Below, piece by piece: positions 24,401 through 31,765 of a stretch of 35,975 bases of DNA; positions within the stretch are counted from its first letter, which is position 1; the number at the start of each line of letters is the position of its first letter. A model generated the notes under the pieces. That model was given only the letters and a program-made list of their open reading frames with translations. It was not told where the DNA came from and made no database searches. This DNA comes from a virus. Location of the stretch: the IMG/VR virus record IMGVR_UViG_3300036832_000373, positions 1 to 35,975 of that record, one strand, 5' to 3'. The position numbers and the translations under genes were made by a program.

Positions 24401-24649
24401 GGTGCTGCACCGCGACAATCCGCACCTGTCGGAATTAGACCCGAAATCAGGACGAGGCGATAACCTGCATCCCGGTTTCACAGGAATGTTATTCCCTGCA
24501 ATCTGGTAGATTTAGAGTGTCCAGAGGCGTCTAGTGGCGTCTAGCGGCGCTCTGTGGCTGGTGCATATTGTAACCCGGAACAAATCGGGGGGCGTCGGGT
24601 GAATCTCTGCTTGATGTAACCCGCTGGCCGGGCGGAATATCGCACCCTT
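24401..24649. promoter_or_regulatory. Divergent control region (genetic switch)
   Basis: A 249-base non-coding stretch between divergent operons: leftward lysogeny genes and rightward early genes. It holds a direct-repeat array (24519-24570) and two copies of TGTAACCCG (24569-24577 and 24615-24623) 46 bases apart, as expected for operators. An AT-rich stretch with ATTCCCTGCAATC lies before the array. I could not place a clear sigma-70 -35/-10 pair on either strand. This is the best candidate site for repressor/Cro competition. Confidence 0.55.
24519..24570 (+). repeat. 10-bp direct repeats plus TGCATATTG box, second copy
   Basis: Units GTCCAGAGGC, GTCTAGTGGC and GTCTAGCGGC and a degenerate fourth, GCTCTGTGGC, lie back to back at 24519-24558; TGCATATTG follows at 24562-24570 and then TAACCCG. 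This matches the array before the integrase in unit length, core GTCYAG and following box. The box ends 79 bases before the Cro-like start, against 82 bases before the integrase start. Confidence 0.65.
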
Positions 24650-24865
24650 ATGCGCTCCCATGCTCAAATCATTCGCGACGCGGGCGGCTATCGCGCCGTG
24701 TATGTCAAGTTGCACTGGAAAGGCAAAATCCACACGGTCAAGTCGTGGGTGCTACGCGACAATATTCCGGCGGAACACTGGCGCGCGTTGGTCGATCTGG
24801 GGCTTTGCACCCTGGATGAATTGGCGACGGCGCTAGCGATCAAAAAGTATCGGGCGGCAAGCTGA
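24650..24865 (+). CDS. Cro-like HTH protein
   Basis: A 71-residue, probably DNA-binding protein and the first gene of the rightward operon. The pattern AQIIRDAGGYRAVYVKLHWK, then HTVKSWVLRDNIPAEHWRAL fits the YdaS/Cro-like small repressors, where an HTH is followed by a W-containing helix and IPxEHW. With a repressor candidate on the opposite strand it probably forms the lytic side of the switch. No clear ribosome site precedes ATG 24650, so a leaderless transcript is possible. Confidence 0.7.
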   Translation: MRSHAQIIRDAGGYRAVYVKLHWKGKIHTVKSWVLRDNIPAEHWRALVDLGLCTLDELATALAIKKYRAAS

Positions 24866-24960
24866 TGGGAAAGGGCTCGGGCATTGACTGGCTGATTGTT
24901 GCTTGCCTGAGCGTCGCGGCGGCCTGTTTCGGTCTGATCCTGCGGGGAATGTTCCGATGA
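24865..24960 (+). CDS. Tiny single-helix membrane peptide
   Basis: A 31-residue peptide, TGATG overlap with the gene before and ATGA overlap with the one after. A single hydrophobic helix (WLIVACLSVAAACFGLIL) spans residues ~9-26, with a basic end. Tight overlaps on both sides support expression. Function unknown. Confidence 0.55.
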   Translation: MGKGSGIDWLIVACLSVAAACFGLILRGMFR

Positions 24961-25475
24961 CGGGGCGCCTGATCCTGGGCATTGATCCGGGGCTAAACGG
25001 CGCCCTGGCCCTGGTCGATCTGGAGTCCGGCGCCCTGGTCGATGTCGGCGATATGCCGACCTTGAAGCTGAAGAACGGGCGGATTCCGGATACCTACCAA
25101 CTCGGCGGCTGGATGGATCGGGAAGCGAAGGAAATCGCGGAGGCGTGGCTTGAACGGGCATGGCCGCGACCGGGCGAGGCTTCGACTCTGAGCTTCACCC
25201 TTGGCCGGAATTACGGCGAGCTGCGGGGCGTGATCGCCGCGAATTTCGTGCCGCTTCACGAAGTGACTCCCCTGGCCTGGAAACGGGCGATGGGGGTGAA
25301 GGCGGACAAGGACGAAGCGCGGGCTGCGGCCTCGATCCTGTGGCCGCGCGAAGCGCTGAAATGGGCCTTGAAGAAACATCACGGGCGGGCAGAAGCGGCG
25401 CTGATCGCCGCCTACGGGCGCAAACAGTTTCACGTGAAACATTCAATTGAACGGGCGGAGATTGCTCATGTCTGA
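24957..25475 (+). CDS. RuvC-like Holliday junction resolvase
   Basis: A 172-residue nuclease of the RNase H fold that cuts four-way DNA junctions formed in replication and recombination, easing packaging. The first motif, ILGIDPGLNGALALVD, holds the metal-binding Asp10. Later segments LGRNYGELRGVIA, TPLAWKRAMGVKADKDEARA and HGRAEAALIAAYG match RuvC-type phage enzymes, the last with the usual C-terminal acidic site. ATG 24957 overlaps the membrane peptide; a longer reading from 24903 is not supported. Confidence 0.8.
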   Translation: MTGRLILGIDPGLNGALALVDLESGALVDVGDMPTLKLKNGRIPDTYQLGGWMDREAKEIAEAWLERAWPRPGEASTLSFTLGRNYGELRGVIAANFVPLHEVTPLAWKRAMGVKADKDEARAAASILWPREALKWALKKHHGRAEAALIAAYGRKQFHVKHSIERAEIAHV

Positions 25476-25662
25476 CGTGATGGAGCGGGGGCCGGTGCGC
25501 CTGAACGAAATGCTGAAGTGTGCGGAACGCGAATTGGCGATGCGTCGCAATGTGTATCCGAAAATGGTTGCTCGGATGGCGATGGATCAAAGCCATGCGG
25601 ACCGCGAAACGATACTGATGCAAAACATAGTCGATTACCTGAAAGCCGATTTGGAGGCGTGA
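25468..25662 (+). CDS. Small helical protein, paralogue of the next gene's C-terminus
   Basis: A 64-residue protein; ATG 25468 has GGAG at 8-base spacing. The core LNEMLKCAERELAMRRNVYP, then RETILMQNIVDYLKADLEA, matches the C-terminal ~60 residues of 25686-26339 (RDLLMCAEDELKRRKRSYPE ... EIWLMSQIVELLN). It is probably a single-domain copy of that module. No function is known. Confidence 0.6.
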   Translation: MSDVMERGPVRLNEMLKCAERELAMRRNVYPKMVARMAMDQSHADRETILMQNIVDYLKADLEA

Positions 25663-25685
25663 ACACCTGAAAACAGGAGGCTGAA

Positions 25686-26339
25686 ATGTCTGATCCTGTA
25701 CAATTGCGGAACAATAAGTCGGCAAAGCCACGCCTGACTGATCGTGGATTGTCTTGGCTGAAGATGCTTCACAGCGGCCCGCAACGGGTCCGTATCGAGG
25801 ATTCCGTACAAAAGCGATGCGTGGCCATTGGCCTAACGGAACGGGCTTTGGCTAAGGGGAATGAGTTTGTCGGCCATGCTGCCGCTGGTCGGCGTTACGG
25901 CAGTCTCGATAGGGCGAAGGCCGAAGGCTGGCATGATTACGGTTATCATCAACTAACCCAAGCTGGGCGAACGGCTGTCGAGGACCGGATTTATAAGGAA
26001 CGGGCTAAAGAGGCGATTGCGGCACGGGATAGGGAGCGGTACGCGAACCGGGCGGCGGCGACGGAACCCATGCCGGAACCTATGCCGGAACCCATGCCGG
26101 AATTGCCGATAGAACCGCAACCCGAACTGCCGCCTGAAATCCCGGCGCTCGAAAAGTCGCCTATCGAGGCGCGGACTCGCGATTTGCTGATGTGCGCCGA
26201 AGATGAATTGAAGCGGCGCAAAAGAAGCTATCCCGAATTGGTCAAGAGGCGGTGGAAATCACAGGCCGAGACTGAGCGCGAAATCTGGCTGATGTCGCAA
26301 ATTGTCGAGCTTCTGAACCGGATCGAGTTCGGGGAATAG
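25686..26339 (+). CDS. Early protein with PMPEP repeats and helical C-terminal module
   Basis: A 217-residue protein with a strong AGGAGG site. The first ~85 residues may form a winged-helix-like fold (RLTDRGLSWLKMLHSGPQRV, later LTQAGRTAVEDRIY). A charged helix leads to a Pro-rich linker (PMPEPMPEPMPELPIEP). The last ~60 residues repeat the module of the upstream small gene. A linker joining two small domains suggests an adaptor or regulator of early genes, but I know no family. Confidence 0.55.
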   Translation: MSDPVQLRNNKSAKPRLTDRGLSWLKMLHSGPQRVRIEDSVQKRCVAIGLTERALAKGNEFVGHAAAGRRYGSLDRAKAEGWHDYGYHQLTQAGRTAVEDRIYKERAKEAIAARDRERYANRAAATEPMPEPMPEPMPELPIEPQPELPPEIPALEKSPIEARTRDLLMCAEDELKRRKRSYPELVKRRWKSQAETEREIWLMSQIVELLNRIEFGE

Positions 26340-26343
26340 GCCT

Positions 26344-26622
26344 ATGGGCGACCGCCTGATTGATGTTTGTAACGAGATACACGGCATGAACGACGCGATG
26401 GTTTTGCGAGCCGATGGGTACTCGCCGTCACAGTCGGTTTTGGTCTCGGCGGACGGGCTGTGGATACGGCTGAACAAAACGGAGGGATCGGCCTTTCCGG
26501 CGGGCCTGACGCCCGTGCAAGCGCGCTATCTGGCCACGAAGCTGCGCCGCTGCGCCGCCTTGGTCGAACGGCGGCGGTCGGCGGCGCACGCCGAGCTTAG
26601 GCAAATCAAAGCGGGAGCATGA
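26344..26622 (+). CDS. Small hypothetical early protein
   Basis: A 92-residue protein in the early operon, 4 bases after the previous stop. It has a beta-rich first half (SVLVSADGLWIRLNKTEG) and a basic helical end (QARYLATKLRRCAALVERRR). No motif I recognise. Confidence 0.5.
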   Translation: MGDRLIDVCNEIHGMNDAMVLRADGYSPSQSVLVSADGLWIRLNKTEGSAFPAGLTPVQARYLATKLRRCAALVERRRSAAHAELRQIKAGA

Positions 26623-26625
26623 GCC

Positions 26626-26886
26626 ATGGGCGCGCTGCTGAAAGCCCTATCCCGGCCTAGCGCCTATGCGGCGAAAAAGACTCCGCTCTGGGATGACCTG
26701 TGCGACCGGATCGCGGGCGCCTTGTGTTCGCGTGATCTGGATATCATCGAGGTCTGGTGCGAAATCAACGAACTGAACATTCCGGGCGGTTGGGTCGAAC
26801 CGATAGAAGAGTTGATTGAGAAGCGGCGCGCGGAACTGCGCGACGAAGACATCAGCCAAATCATGCTGGATAAGTACGATTTCTAG
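26626..26886 (+). CDS. Small hypothetical early protein
   Basis: An 86-residue protein following 3 bases after the previous stop, with GGGAG upstream. Helical, with acidic and basic patches (LWDDLCDRIAGALCSRDLDI) and an acidic C-terminus. No known family. Order in the operon suggests a replication- or host-control-related role, unproven. Confidence 0.5.
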   Translation: MGALLKALSRPSAYAAKKTPLWDDLCDRIAGALCSRDLDIIEVWCEINELNIPGGWVEPIEELIEKRRAELRDEDISQIMLDKYDF

Positions 26887-26944
26887 GGCGCCGCCCCCTG
26901 GTGCTTGGCGGAACGTGTAGCTGTGCAGACGTGAGGACGTGACG

Positions 26945-27601
26945 ATGGCATTGAACCTGCCGCAAAGGGGTTCCGGCGAAGATAGAACCCCAATCGTGAA
27001 GTATGACGCCCGCGCTGGGCGCCTGTTCCGGGTGGATCGGACGCAAAGCGACGGCAGTTGGGAGTCCAACACTGTCGAGATTACGCCCGTCTTCCAAGCG
27101 GTCATGGACCTAGAGAACATCGAGCTTGGGTGGCTGTATTTCCCGACGAATGGCGCCCCGGAAATCGACGTGGCCGTCTACGGCAAGCCGTTACCGGTGA
27201 AGCCGTCTGACAAAGCGCGGCCGGGATTCCGGGTGCATATGAAGCTCGGCAAACAGGCGGGCGGCGATATCCGCGAAATGGCGGCCAATGCCGCTGTCTC
27301 GATTCAGGGGATGGACGATCTGCATGACCTGTATCTGAAGGATGCCAAGGCGAACCCTGGCAAGCTGCCGGTTGTGCGCCTGGATCGAACGACGCCGATA
27401 GTCTCGACGGGCAAGGGCGCAGACGGTAAGCCGGTGTCGAGCCAGAACTATCAACCGGTGTGGGCAATCGTCGGCTGGGCGGACCGTCCGCCCGATCTGC
27501 TGCCGCCGGGCGTCGCCAAGCCGAATCCAACGGCGGCGAACGACGGCGCGACGGATCAGGGCAAGGCGTTGGCTCCGGCCTCGATTGAAGATGATTTTTA
27601 G
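26945..27601 (+). CDS. Putative single-stranded-DNA-binding protein
   Basis: A 218-residue protein with an ATG start and GAGGA at 8-base spacing. The first ~180 residues look beta-rich with few Cys (YDARAGRLFRVDRTQSDGSW). A disordered Ala/Pro/Asn tail follows and the protein ends SIEDDF, like the acidic tip with which SSB proteins recruit partners. It lies just before the primase-helicase, which would need an SSB. No OB-fold signature was verified, so the role is inferred. Confidence 0.55.
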   Translation: MALNLPQRGSGEDRTPIVKYDARAGRLFRVDRTQSDGSWESNTVEITPVFQAVMDLENIELGWLYFPTNGAPEIDVAVYGKPLPVKPSDKARPGFRVHMKLGKQAGGDIREMAANAAVSIQGMDDLHDLYLKDAKANPGKLPVVRLDRTTPIVSTGKGADGKPVSSQNYQPVWAIVGWADRPPDLLPPGVAKPNPTAANDGATDQGKALAPASIEDDF

Positions 27602-27608
27602 CGCTAGG

Positions 27609-27635
27609 GGGCCGGGTGAAAACCTGGCCCTTTTT
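27609..27635 (+). terminator. Rho-independent terminator/attenuator before primase
   Basis: A stem of about 9 bp (GGCCGGGT at 27610-27617 with ACCTGGCC at 27622-27629, one G-T pair, plus G27609-C27630), the stable tetraloop GAAA and the tail TTTTT (27631-27635). It lies between the SSB-like gene and the primase-helicase, 15 bases before the latter's earliest start, so it may set the ratio of the two. Confidence 0.85.
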
Positions 27636-27655
27636 GTTGAGGTTTCCGATTGGGT

Positions 27656-29776
27656 ATGTCCGGCACGTTTAACGACGAATGGGCCACAACGCCCCAATGG
27701 GCGGCGATGTACCGTGAGCTTGGACTCCAAGTCGTTCCGGCGCATCGGCCGGGCGAAGGCGCCCAATGGAAACGCCCGTTCGGTGATTGGCTGGAATTCC
27801 GCGACAATCTGACAAGCGACGCTGTGTTCGCCCGCTGGTTCGATCCGGATAACGGTGAACACCGCGCCCGGCGGAACATGGGCCTGATCCTGGGGCGAGC
27901 CTCGGGCGGGGTGTTCGCAATCGACCTAGACCGTAAGGAAGGGTCCGGCGCCTTCGATTGGTGGGCGCGGATCATCAACGTCCATGCGGGCGGCGTCGAA
28001 CCTGTGACCTGGGCGCAAACGACCGGCGGCGGCGGCAGGCAACTGCTGTTCAAGGCGCCGGAAGGCTGGAGTCCGCCGACCTTCAAAACCGGCCTGTGCG
28101 TCGATCTGAGGGGGCAAGGCGGGTTCATTATCGTGCCGCCAAGCCTGCACGCCTCGACCCGGATTTACGATTGGGAGTCCGGCCGTGAGCCGTGGGTAAT
28201 CCCGATCCTTGAGGCGCCGGACTGGCTGATCGAGGAAATCGAAAGCCTGCGCGAGGAATACGGCGGCCCGCCTGGCGGCGAGGCAAGGGAGTCGGCGCCG
28301 GTTGAGGACGTGAAATCGGGCTTCGGCCTGACGGTCGATGGCCGCGAGTCCAAGCTGCGCGATGTGGTGTGGGCGGCGGTTGTGGACCTGTTCAGGGAAT
28401 CCCCGATCCCGCCGACGCAGGACGCGCAGGAAGCCGAAATTCAGCGGATATGGACGCAGTATCAGGTGACGACGAAAACCCGCCTAGAACGGCGCCCTGG
28501 CGAGAGCAACGGCGAGGCTTTGGAGCGCGAGGGGCGGGGGCTAAGCGAGCTTCGCCGCAAGTTCGCCTATGCGATGAAAAGCTGGGATACGAAGGTCGCG
28601 GACGCTGCGGGAGAGCCAAGGCCGGGAAAGCCTGATCCGGCGCCGGTCGTGGCGTCGGAATCCTTCCTCGGCGCCGATGCGACGGATTCGACTCTCGATG
28701 ACGCTGAACACTCGGACCCGATTAGCGCGGCGGATTTCCACGGGTCGGCGCCGGAGCAATTGTGGCTGGCGGATGATTGGATCGTACAGGACGAGGTGAA
28801 TAGCCTTTACGGCATGGGCGGACTCGGGAAATCCCTGCTGGCGCAACAACTCGTCTATGCGGCGGCGGCCGGGGAGTCCTGGCTTGGGCTCCACGTGAAA
28901 CCATGCGAACGCGCCTTAGCGGTGTTCTGCGAGGACCGGCGCGATGAACTGCATCGGCGGCATGACGCGATCCGGCGCGGGAATGGCCATGCAATCGGGA
29001 ATCCTTACGGTGGCGCCTACCTGTGGGCGCGGTATGGGTTCAACAACTCGCTGCTGACCTATCAGCAAGGGCGGCCGATCCTCGGCGCGTTCCACGACCG
29101 ACTCCGCGCGACTCTGGAATCCCTGAATCCCGGCCTGCTGATCCTCGATACGATCAGGGATGTGTTCACGGGCGAGGAACGCGACCCGGCGCAAGTGAAC
29201 ACGTTCCTGAAAACGGTCCTGGGCGGACTGATCCTGGCGCAACTGGAACGTGGCCACAGCCTGACAATCCTGCTGCTCGGTCATCCGTCCAGGGTCGGCA
29301 AGCAAGAGGGCGACGGTCTAGCCGGGTCGCTGGCGTGGGAGAACGGAGTCCGGTCCCGGCTTTACCTGTCGAAACCGGAAACTGGCGACGCGAACGAGCG
29401 GACGCTGATGCGGGGCAAGGCGAACTATTCGGCGAGCGGCGAGCAAACCGGTCTGCCGATCCTGTGGCGGGACGGGATTTTCGAGGCGTGCGGGGGCGCC
29501 GCGGTCAAGGCCTCAGTTCGCGAGCAAAACCTTGTCGGGCTGGTCAAGAGCAAGGTCGAATTCCAGTGGTCGGTTGGGCGCCCGTATATGGACCGGCGGG
29601 GGCACGACCGGAACCTGCACACCCTGCTTGTGCAGCAACTTTGCGATGGCGCGGGAATCGGTGTGGCGACGGCGCTGCAAGCGATCCGCGAGGCTATCGA
29701 GGACGGCGAAATTTACCTGAGCAAAAACACCGCCAAGCGCGGTTGGAGGACGGGTCGGGATGAACCGTCACAGTGA
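27656..29776 (+). CDS. Primase-polymerase/helicase (replication protein)
   Basis: A 706-residue two-part replication enzyme. The N-terminus (~1-200) is a primase-polymerase of the bifunctional DNA primase type: VFAIDLDRK gives the acidic pair Asp90/Asp92, and TTGGGGRQLLF and DLRGQGGFIIVPPS follow. The C-terminal part is an ATPase of the RepA/AAA_25 helicase type: Walker A GMGGLGKS (386-393, Lys392), a FCEDRRDELHRR segment and Walker B LLILD (Asp498). It makes primers and unwinds DNA at the phage origin. Start is ATG 27656; TTG 27650 is better spaced from GAGG (27639-27642) and is possible. An iteron cluster follows at once. Confidence 0.85.
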   Translation: MSGTFNDEWATTPQWAAMYRELGLQVVPAHRPGEGAQWKRPFGDWLEFRDNLTSDAVFARWFDPDNGEHRARRNMGLILGRASGGVFAIDLDRKEGSGAFDWWARIINVHAGGVEPVTWAQTTGGGGRQLLFKAPEGWSPPTFKTGLCVDLRGQGGFIIVPPSLHASTRIYDWESGREPWVIPILEAPDWLIEEIESLREEYGGPPGGEARESAPVEDVKSGFGLTVDGRESKLRDVVWAAVVDLFRESPIPPTQDAQEAEIQRIWTQYQVTTKTRLERRPGESNGEALEREGRGLSELRRKFAYAMKSWDTKVADAAGEPRPGKPDPAPVVASESFLGADATDSTLDDAEHSDPISAADFHGSAPEQLWLADDWIVQDEVNSLYGMGGLGKSLLAQQLVYAAAAGESWLGLHVKPCERALAVFCEDRRDELHRRHDAIRRGNGHAIGNPYGGAYLWARYGFNNSLLTYQQGRPILGAFHDRLRATLESLNPGLLILDTIRDVFTGEERDPAQVNTFLKTVLGGLILAQLERGHSLTILLLGHPSRVGKQEGDGLAGSLAWENGVRSRLYLSKPETGDANERTLMRGKANYSASGEQTGLPILWRDGIFEACGGAAVKASVREQNLVGLVKSKVEFQWSVGRPYMDRRGHDRNLHTLLVQQLCDGAGIGVATALQAIREAIEDGEIYLSKNTAKRGWRTGRDEPSQ

Positions 29777-29794
29777 AAACCTCAATGAAATCAA

Positions 29795-29950
29795 GAAAGC
29801 GTTCGCGAAAGCGTTCGTGCGAAAGCGTTCAAGCGTTGGGCTGAAAGCGGTGCAGATTGTCGCGAAAGCGTTCAAACGGAAAAGTCCAATGAAACCAATG
29901 AATTCAGGCCTGAAATTCAAACCGATTGAACGCTTTCGGGGTGCAGATTG
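29795..29950 (+). repeat. Iteron cluster, candidate replication origin
   Basis: Four direct copies of GAAAGCGTTC at 29795-29804, 29807-29816, 29821-29830 and 29864-29873, and an inverted copy GAACGCTTTC at 29929-29938. GTGCAGATTG occurs twice, at 29850-29859 and 29941-29950. Between 29880 and 29935 the bases are AT-richer than nearby. Repeats just after the replication gene, with an easily melted stretch, are the usual form of an origin bound by its own initiator or helicase loader. Confidence 0.6.
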
Positions 29951-29991
29951 CGCGCTTTGTTGTTTCCTGCGCGCGGACACGCGCGGGCGCC

Positions 29992-30035
29992 CCTTTTCCC
30001 TCCTTCCCCTAACGGGGAAGGTAAGGGGGAAAAGG
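29992..30035. repeat. Long imperfect palindrome beside the iterons
   Basis: CCTTTTCCC (29992-30000) pairs with GGGAAAAGG (30027-30035) and CCTTCCCC (30002-30009) with GGGGAAGG (30014-30021) around a 4-base loop TAAC, 17 bp in all. It resembles REP-like palindromes scattered in alphaproteobacterial chromosomes but could also be part of the origin. The stretch 29777-30187 holds no gene I trust; this, the iterons and GC-rich bases are all I see. Confidence 0.6.
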
Positions 30036-30187
30036 AAAGGAAACAGAGGGAAAGACGATCCCCTAACCCCGTGGATTTCCGCCGGTCGAATAGCGTTCGG
30101 CGTCGGGCTTTGGGCTCCGTCTGCGCCGTCGCCCTCGCCCAACGCTTTCGCCTCGGCGGCGGGCGGTTGTGATCCGAGGAACCGGCG

Positions 30188-30463
30188 ATGAGCATGAACC
30201 CTGAAAGCGTCGCCATGCGGCGATGGCAAACCTACGTGCGGCGGCTGGGCTACTGGCGGAAGTCGAACACGGTCACGGCTATTGTGAGGCTCCAGCGCAA
30301 AATCGAACGGTCGAAAGCCCATGTCGTGAAACCGCGACCGGCGGATTTCGACCGGTGGCGCCAGATGGAAGCGCACCTAGCGGAGCTTAAAGCCAATTTG
30401 GCCGGTATGCCGGAAGGCGGCGATCCCCCCCTAAATCCCCCCGTGAGGTCCCCCCATGCCTAG
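30188..30463 (+). CDS. Small basic helical protein
   Basis: A 91-residue protein with GAGGA 8 bases before ATG 30188. Basic and helical (RRWQTYVRRLGYWRKSNTV, then a charged coiled-coil-like middle), with a Pro-rich end. Overlaps the next gene by 8 bases. Possibly nucleic-acid-binding. No family recognised. Confidence 0.5.
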   Translation: MSMNPESVAMRRWQTYVRRLGYWRKSNTVTAIVRLQRKIERSKAHVVKPRPADFDRWRQMEAHLAELKANLAGMPEGGDPPLNPPVRSPHA

Positions 30464-31073
30464 TCCCGAAGATGCGGCGCGGCTTGGTGCGTTCGGTGAG
30501 GCGGTGGAAGCGGCCAAGCGTGAGTGTGAGGCGAAGTGGGGGCTTGGGCGGCTGGAACGGCTGGCGGCGCTCGGGTCAACTGATCTGCTGGCCAAGTTCC
30601 GGCGGCAAGAAACGACGTGGCGGGCGGCGATAGAGGCGGCCTGGGCGCCGCCGATGGTCCCGGCCGATGTGCTGGCGGCGGCGCAAGCCAAGGCGGAAGC
30701 GATGCAACGGGCATGGTGGGCGCTGAACGCCTGGGCGGAAGCGGAAGGGCATCGGCCGATAGCGCCTTGGGTGTGGGAGGTGCGGTTAGCGGACGGGACC
30801 GTTGCGGCCCTGGTTGAGGACGATGCGGCGGCGAGCAAGGTGATTGCCGAAGGGCGGGCGGTGTCGGTGTACACGGCGCGGGAAATCGGCGCGGTTCTCG
30901 ACGCGCTGCCGGACGCGCTGAAGTTGGCGAAAACCTATTGGACGGGCGCGAAATTCCAGGGGCCTGACTTGCCACGAAGCAAGGGCGAGTGGGTGGAACA
31001 TGGCGAAGAAATCCCCTTTGGCGAGTCGCCGCCTGGTGGCTTGCCTCAATCCTGGCAGGATGATTTGGCATGA
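30456..31073 (+). CDS. Hypothetical protein upstream of GcrA-like gene
   Basis: A 205-residue protein with GAGG upstream, overlapping both neighbours. The first ~110 residues are Ala/Glu/Arg-rich helices (EAVEAAKRECEAKWGLGRLE). A beta-like segment follows (VRLADGTVAALVEDDAAASK), then a helical end and a disordered tail. No catalytic motif. It is co-translated with the GcrA-like gene (ATGA), hinting at a linked function. Confidence 0.45.
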   Translation: MPSPEDAARLGAFGEAVEAAKRECEAKWGLGRLERLAALGSTDLLAKFRRQETTWRAAIEAAWAPPMVPADVLAAAQAKAEAMQRAWWALNAWAEAEGHRPIAPWVWEVRLADGTVAALVEDDAAASKVIAEGRAVSVYTAREIGAVLDALPDALKLAKTYWTGAKFQGPDLPRSKGEWVEHGEEIPFGESPPGGLPQSWQDDLA

Positions 31074-31519
31074 ACGCGACGTGGAATCCCGATCAGGTCG
31101 GGATGCTGGTGCGGGCTTGGGCAAGCGGGCAACCGGCGGTGGACATAGCGCGGCTGGTCGGCATGACGGCGGCGGCGGTACGGGGCAAACGGCTTCGGCT
31201 CGGGTTGCCAAGGCGGGTGCAAACGCCCCTGTCGGAAGAGTTTCGCGACAAGGGCGCGGCGGGTGTGGCGCCGAAGGCGTATCAGCCGCCGATCCCGGCG
31301 CCCTTGGCCGGGTCGATGCCGCGCCCGTGGTCGCAACGCGAGGCGGACGAATGCTGCTGGCCGGTGCTGGGCTTTGGTGAGGAAACCCTAAGCTGCTGCC
31401 TGCCGGTGGAGGGGCGGACGCGGTATTGCGCCGGTCATCTGGCGATGCTGCGGCGCGAGCGGTGGCCTGCGGTTGATCCGGGTAACGTGGTGCTGTTTCG
31501 TCAACGCTCCGCTTGCTGA
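31070..31519 (+). CDS. GcrA-like cell-cycle regulator, phage-encoded
   Basis: A 149-residue protein. Residues 1-49 match the GcrA DNA-binding domain: ATWNPDQVGMLVRAWASGQ, then DIARLVGMTAAAVRGKRLRL ending GLPRR. The C-terminus has the family's Cys/His end: ECCWPVLGFGEE, LSCCLPVEGRTRYCAGHLAM. In Caulobacter GcrA binds the housekeeping sigma factor and promotes transcription at CcrM-methylated (GANTC) promoters. Host GcrA is ~170 residues, so this is near full length. A phage copy next to terminase genes could drive late genes or redirect the host cycle. ATGA overlap with the gene before. Confidence 0.8.
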   Translation: MNATWNPDQVGMLVRAWASGQPAVDIARLVGMTAAAVRGKRLRLGLPRRVQTPLSEEFRDKGAAGVAPKAYQPPIPAPLAGSMPRPWSQREADECCWPVLGFGEETLSCCLPVEGRTRYCAGHLAMLRRERWPAVDPGNVVLFRQRSAC

Positions 31520-31565
31520 TTCAAACGAACGTGCCCAAGGGCGTTGACCGGCAAGGAGTCCGGTC

Positions 31566-31760
31566 ATGGCGAAAACCCGTCCGCCGCGCGATACGATCAT
31601 CAACGCGCCTAGTTCGTCGTCGCAATCGGTCAAGCGTTCTGATCTGCTGAACGGTAAGCCGCGAACCACGTCGGCCGGGTCCAAGGGTCCGGCGTTCACG
31701 GGTGGCGATGACAAGACTTCCTGGCCCTGTCCGGGCGATCCCTATGGCGCCGAGGATTAG
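31566..31760 (+). CDS. Small hydrophilic protein before terminase
   Basis: A 64-residue Ser/Thr/Lys-rich, probably disordered protein (NAPSSSSQSVKRSDLLNGK) with AAGGAG before ATG 31566. No motif. It starts the packaging gene block, 5 bases before small terminase. Confidence 0.5.
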   Translation: MAKTRPPRDTIINAPSSSSQSVKRSDLLNGKPRTTSAGSKGPAFTGGDDKTSWPCPGDPYGAED

Positions 31761-31765
31761 CGGCG

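Noticed and set aside
17602-24570. The two repeat arrays as attL/attR of an integrated element
   Set aside because: Both arrays have the same orientation with arms left of the box, whereas ends of one element would place arms inward on both sides. Similar spacing to two start codons better fits regulation.
26066-26105. Tandem repeat in DNA (ATGCCGGAACC units) as a regulatory repeat
   Set aside because: It is in frame and encodes the PMPEP linker, which explains it.
29760-30191. 143-residue open frame on + after the primase
   Set aside because: It crosses the iterons and palindrome, its residues follow from the repeats (AFAKAF, VAKAF), and its second half is low-quality Pro/Ser/Arg sequence. 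Probably not a gene.
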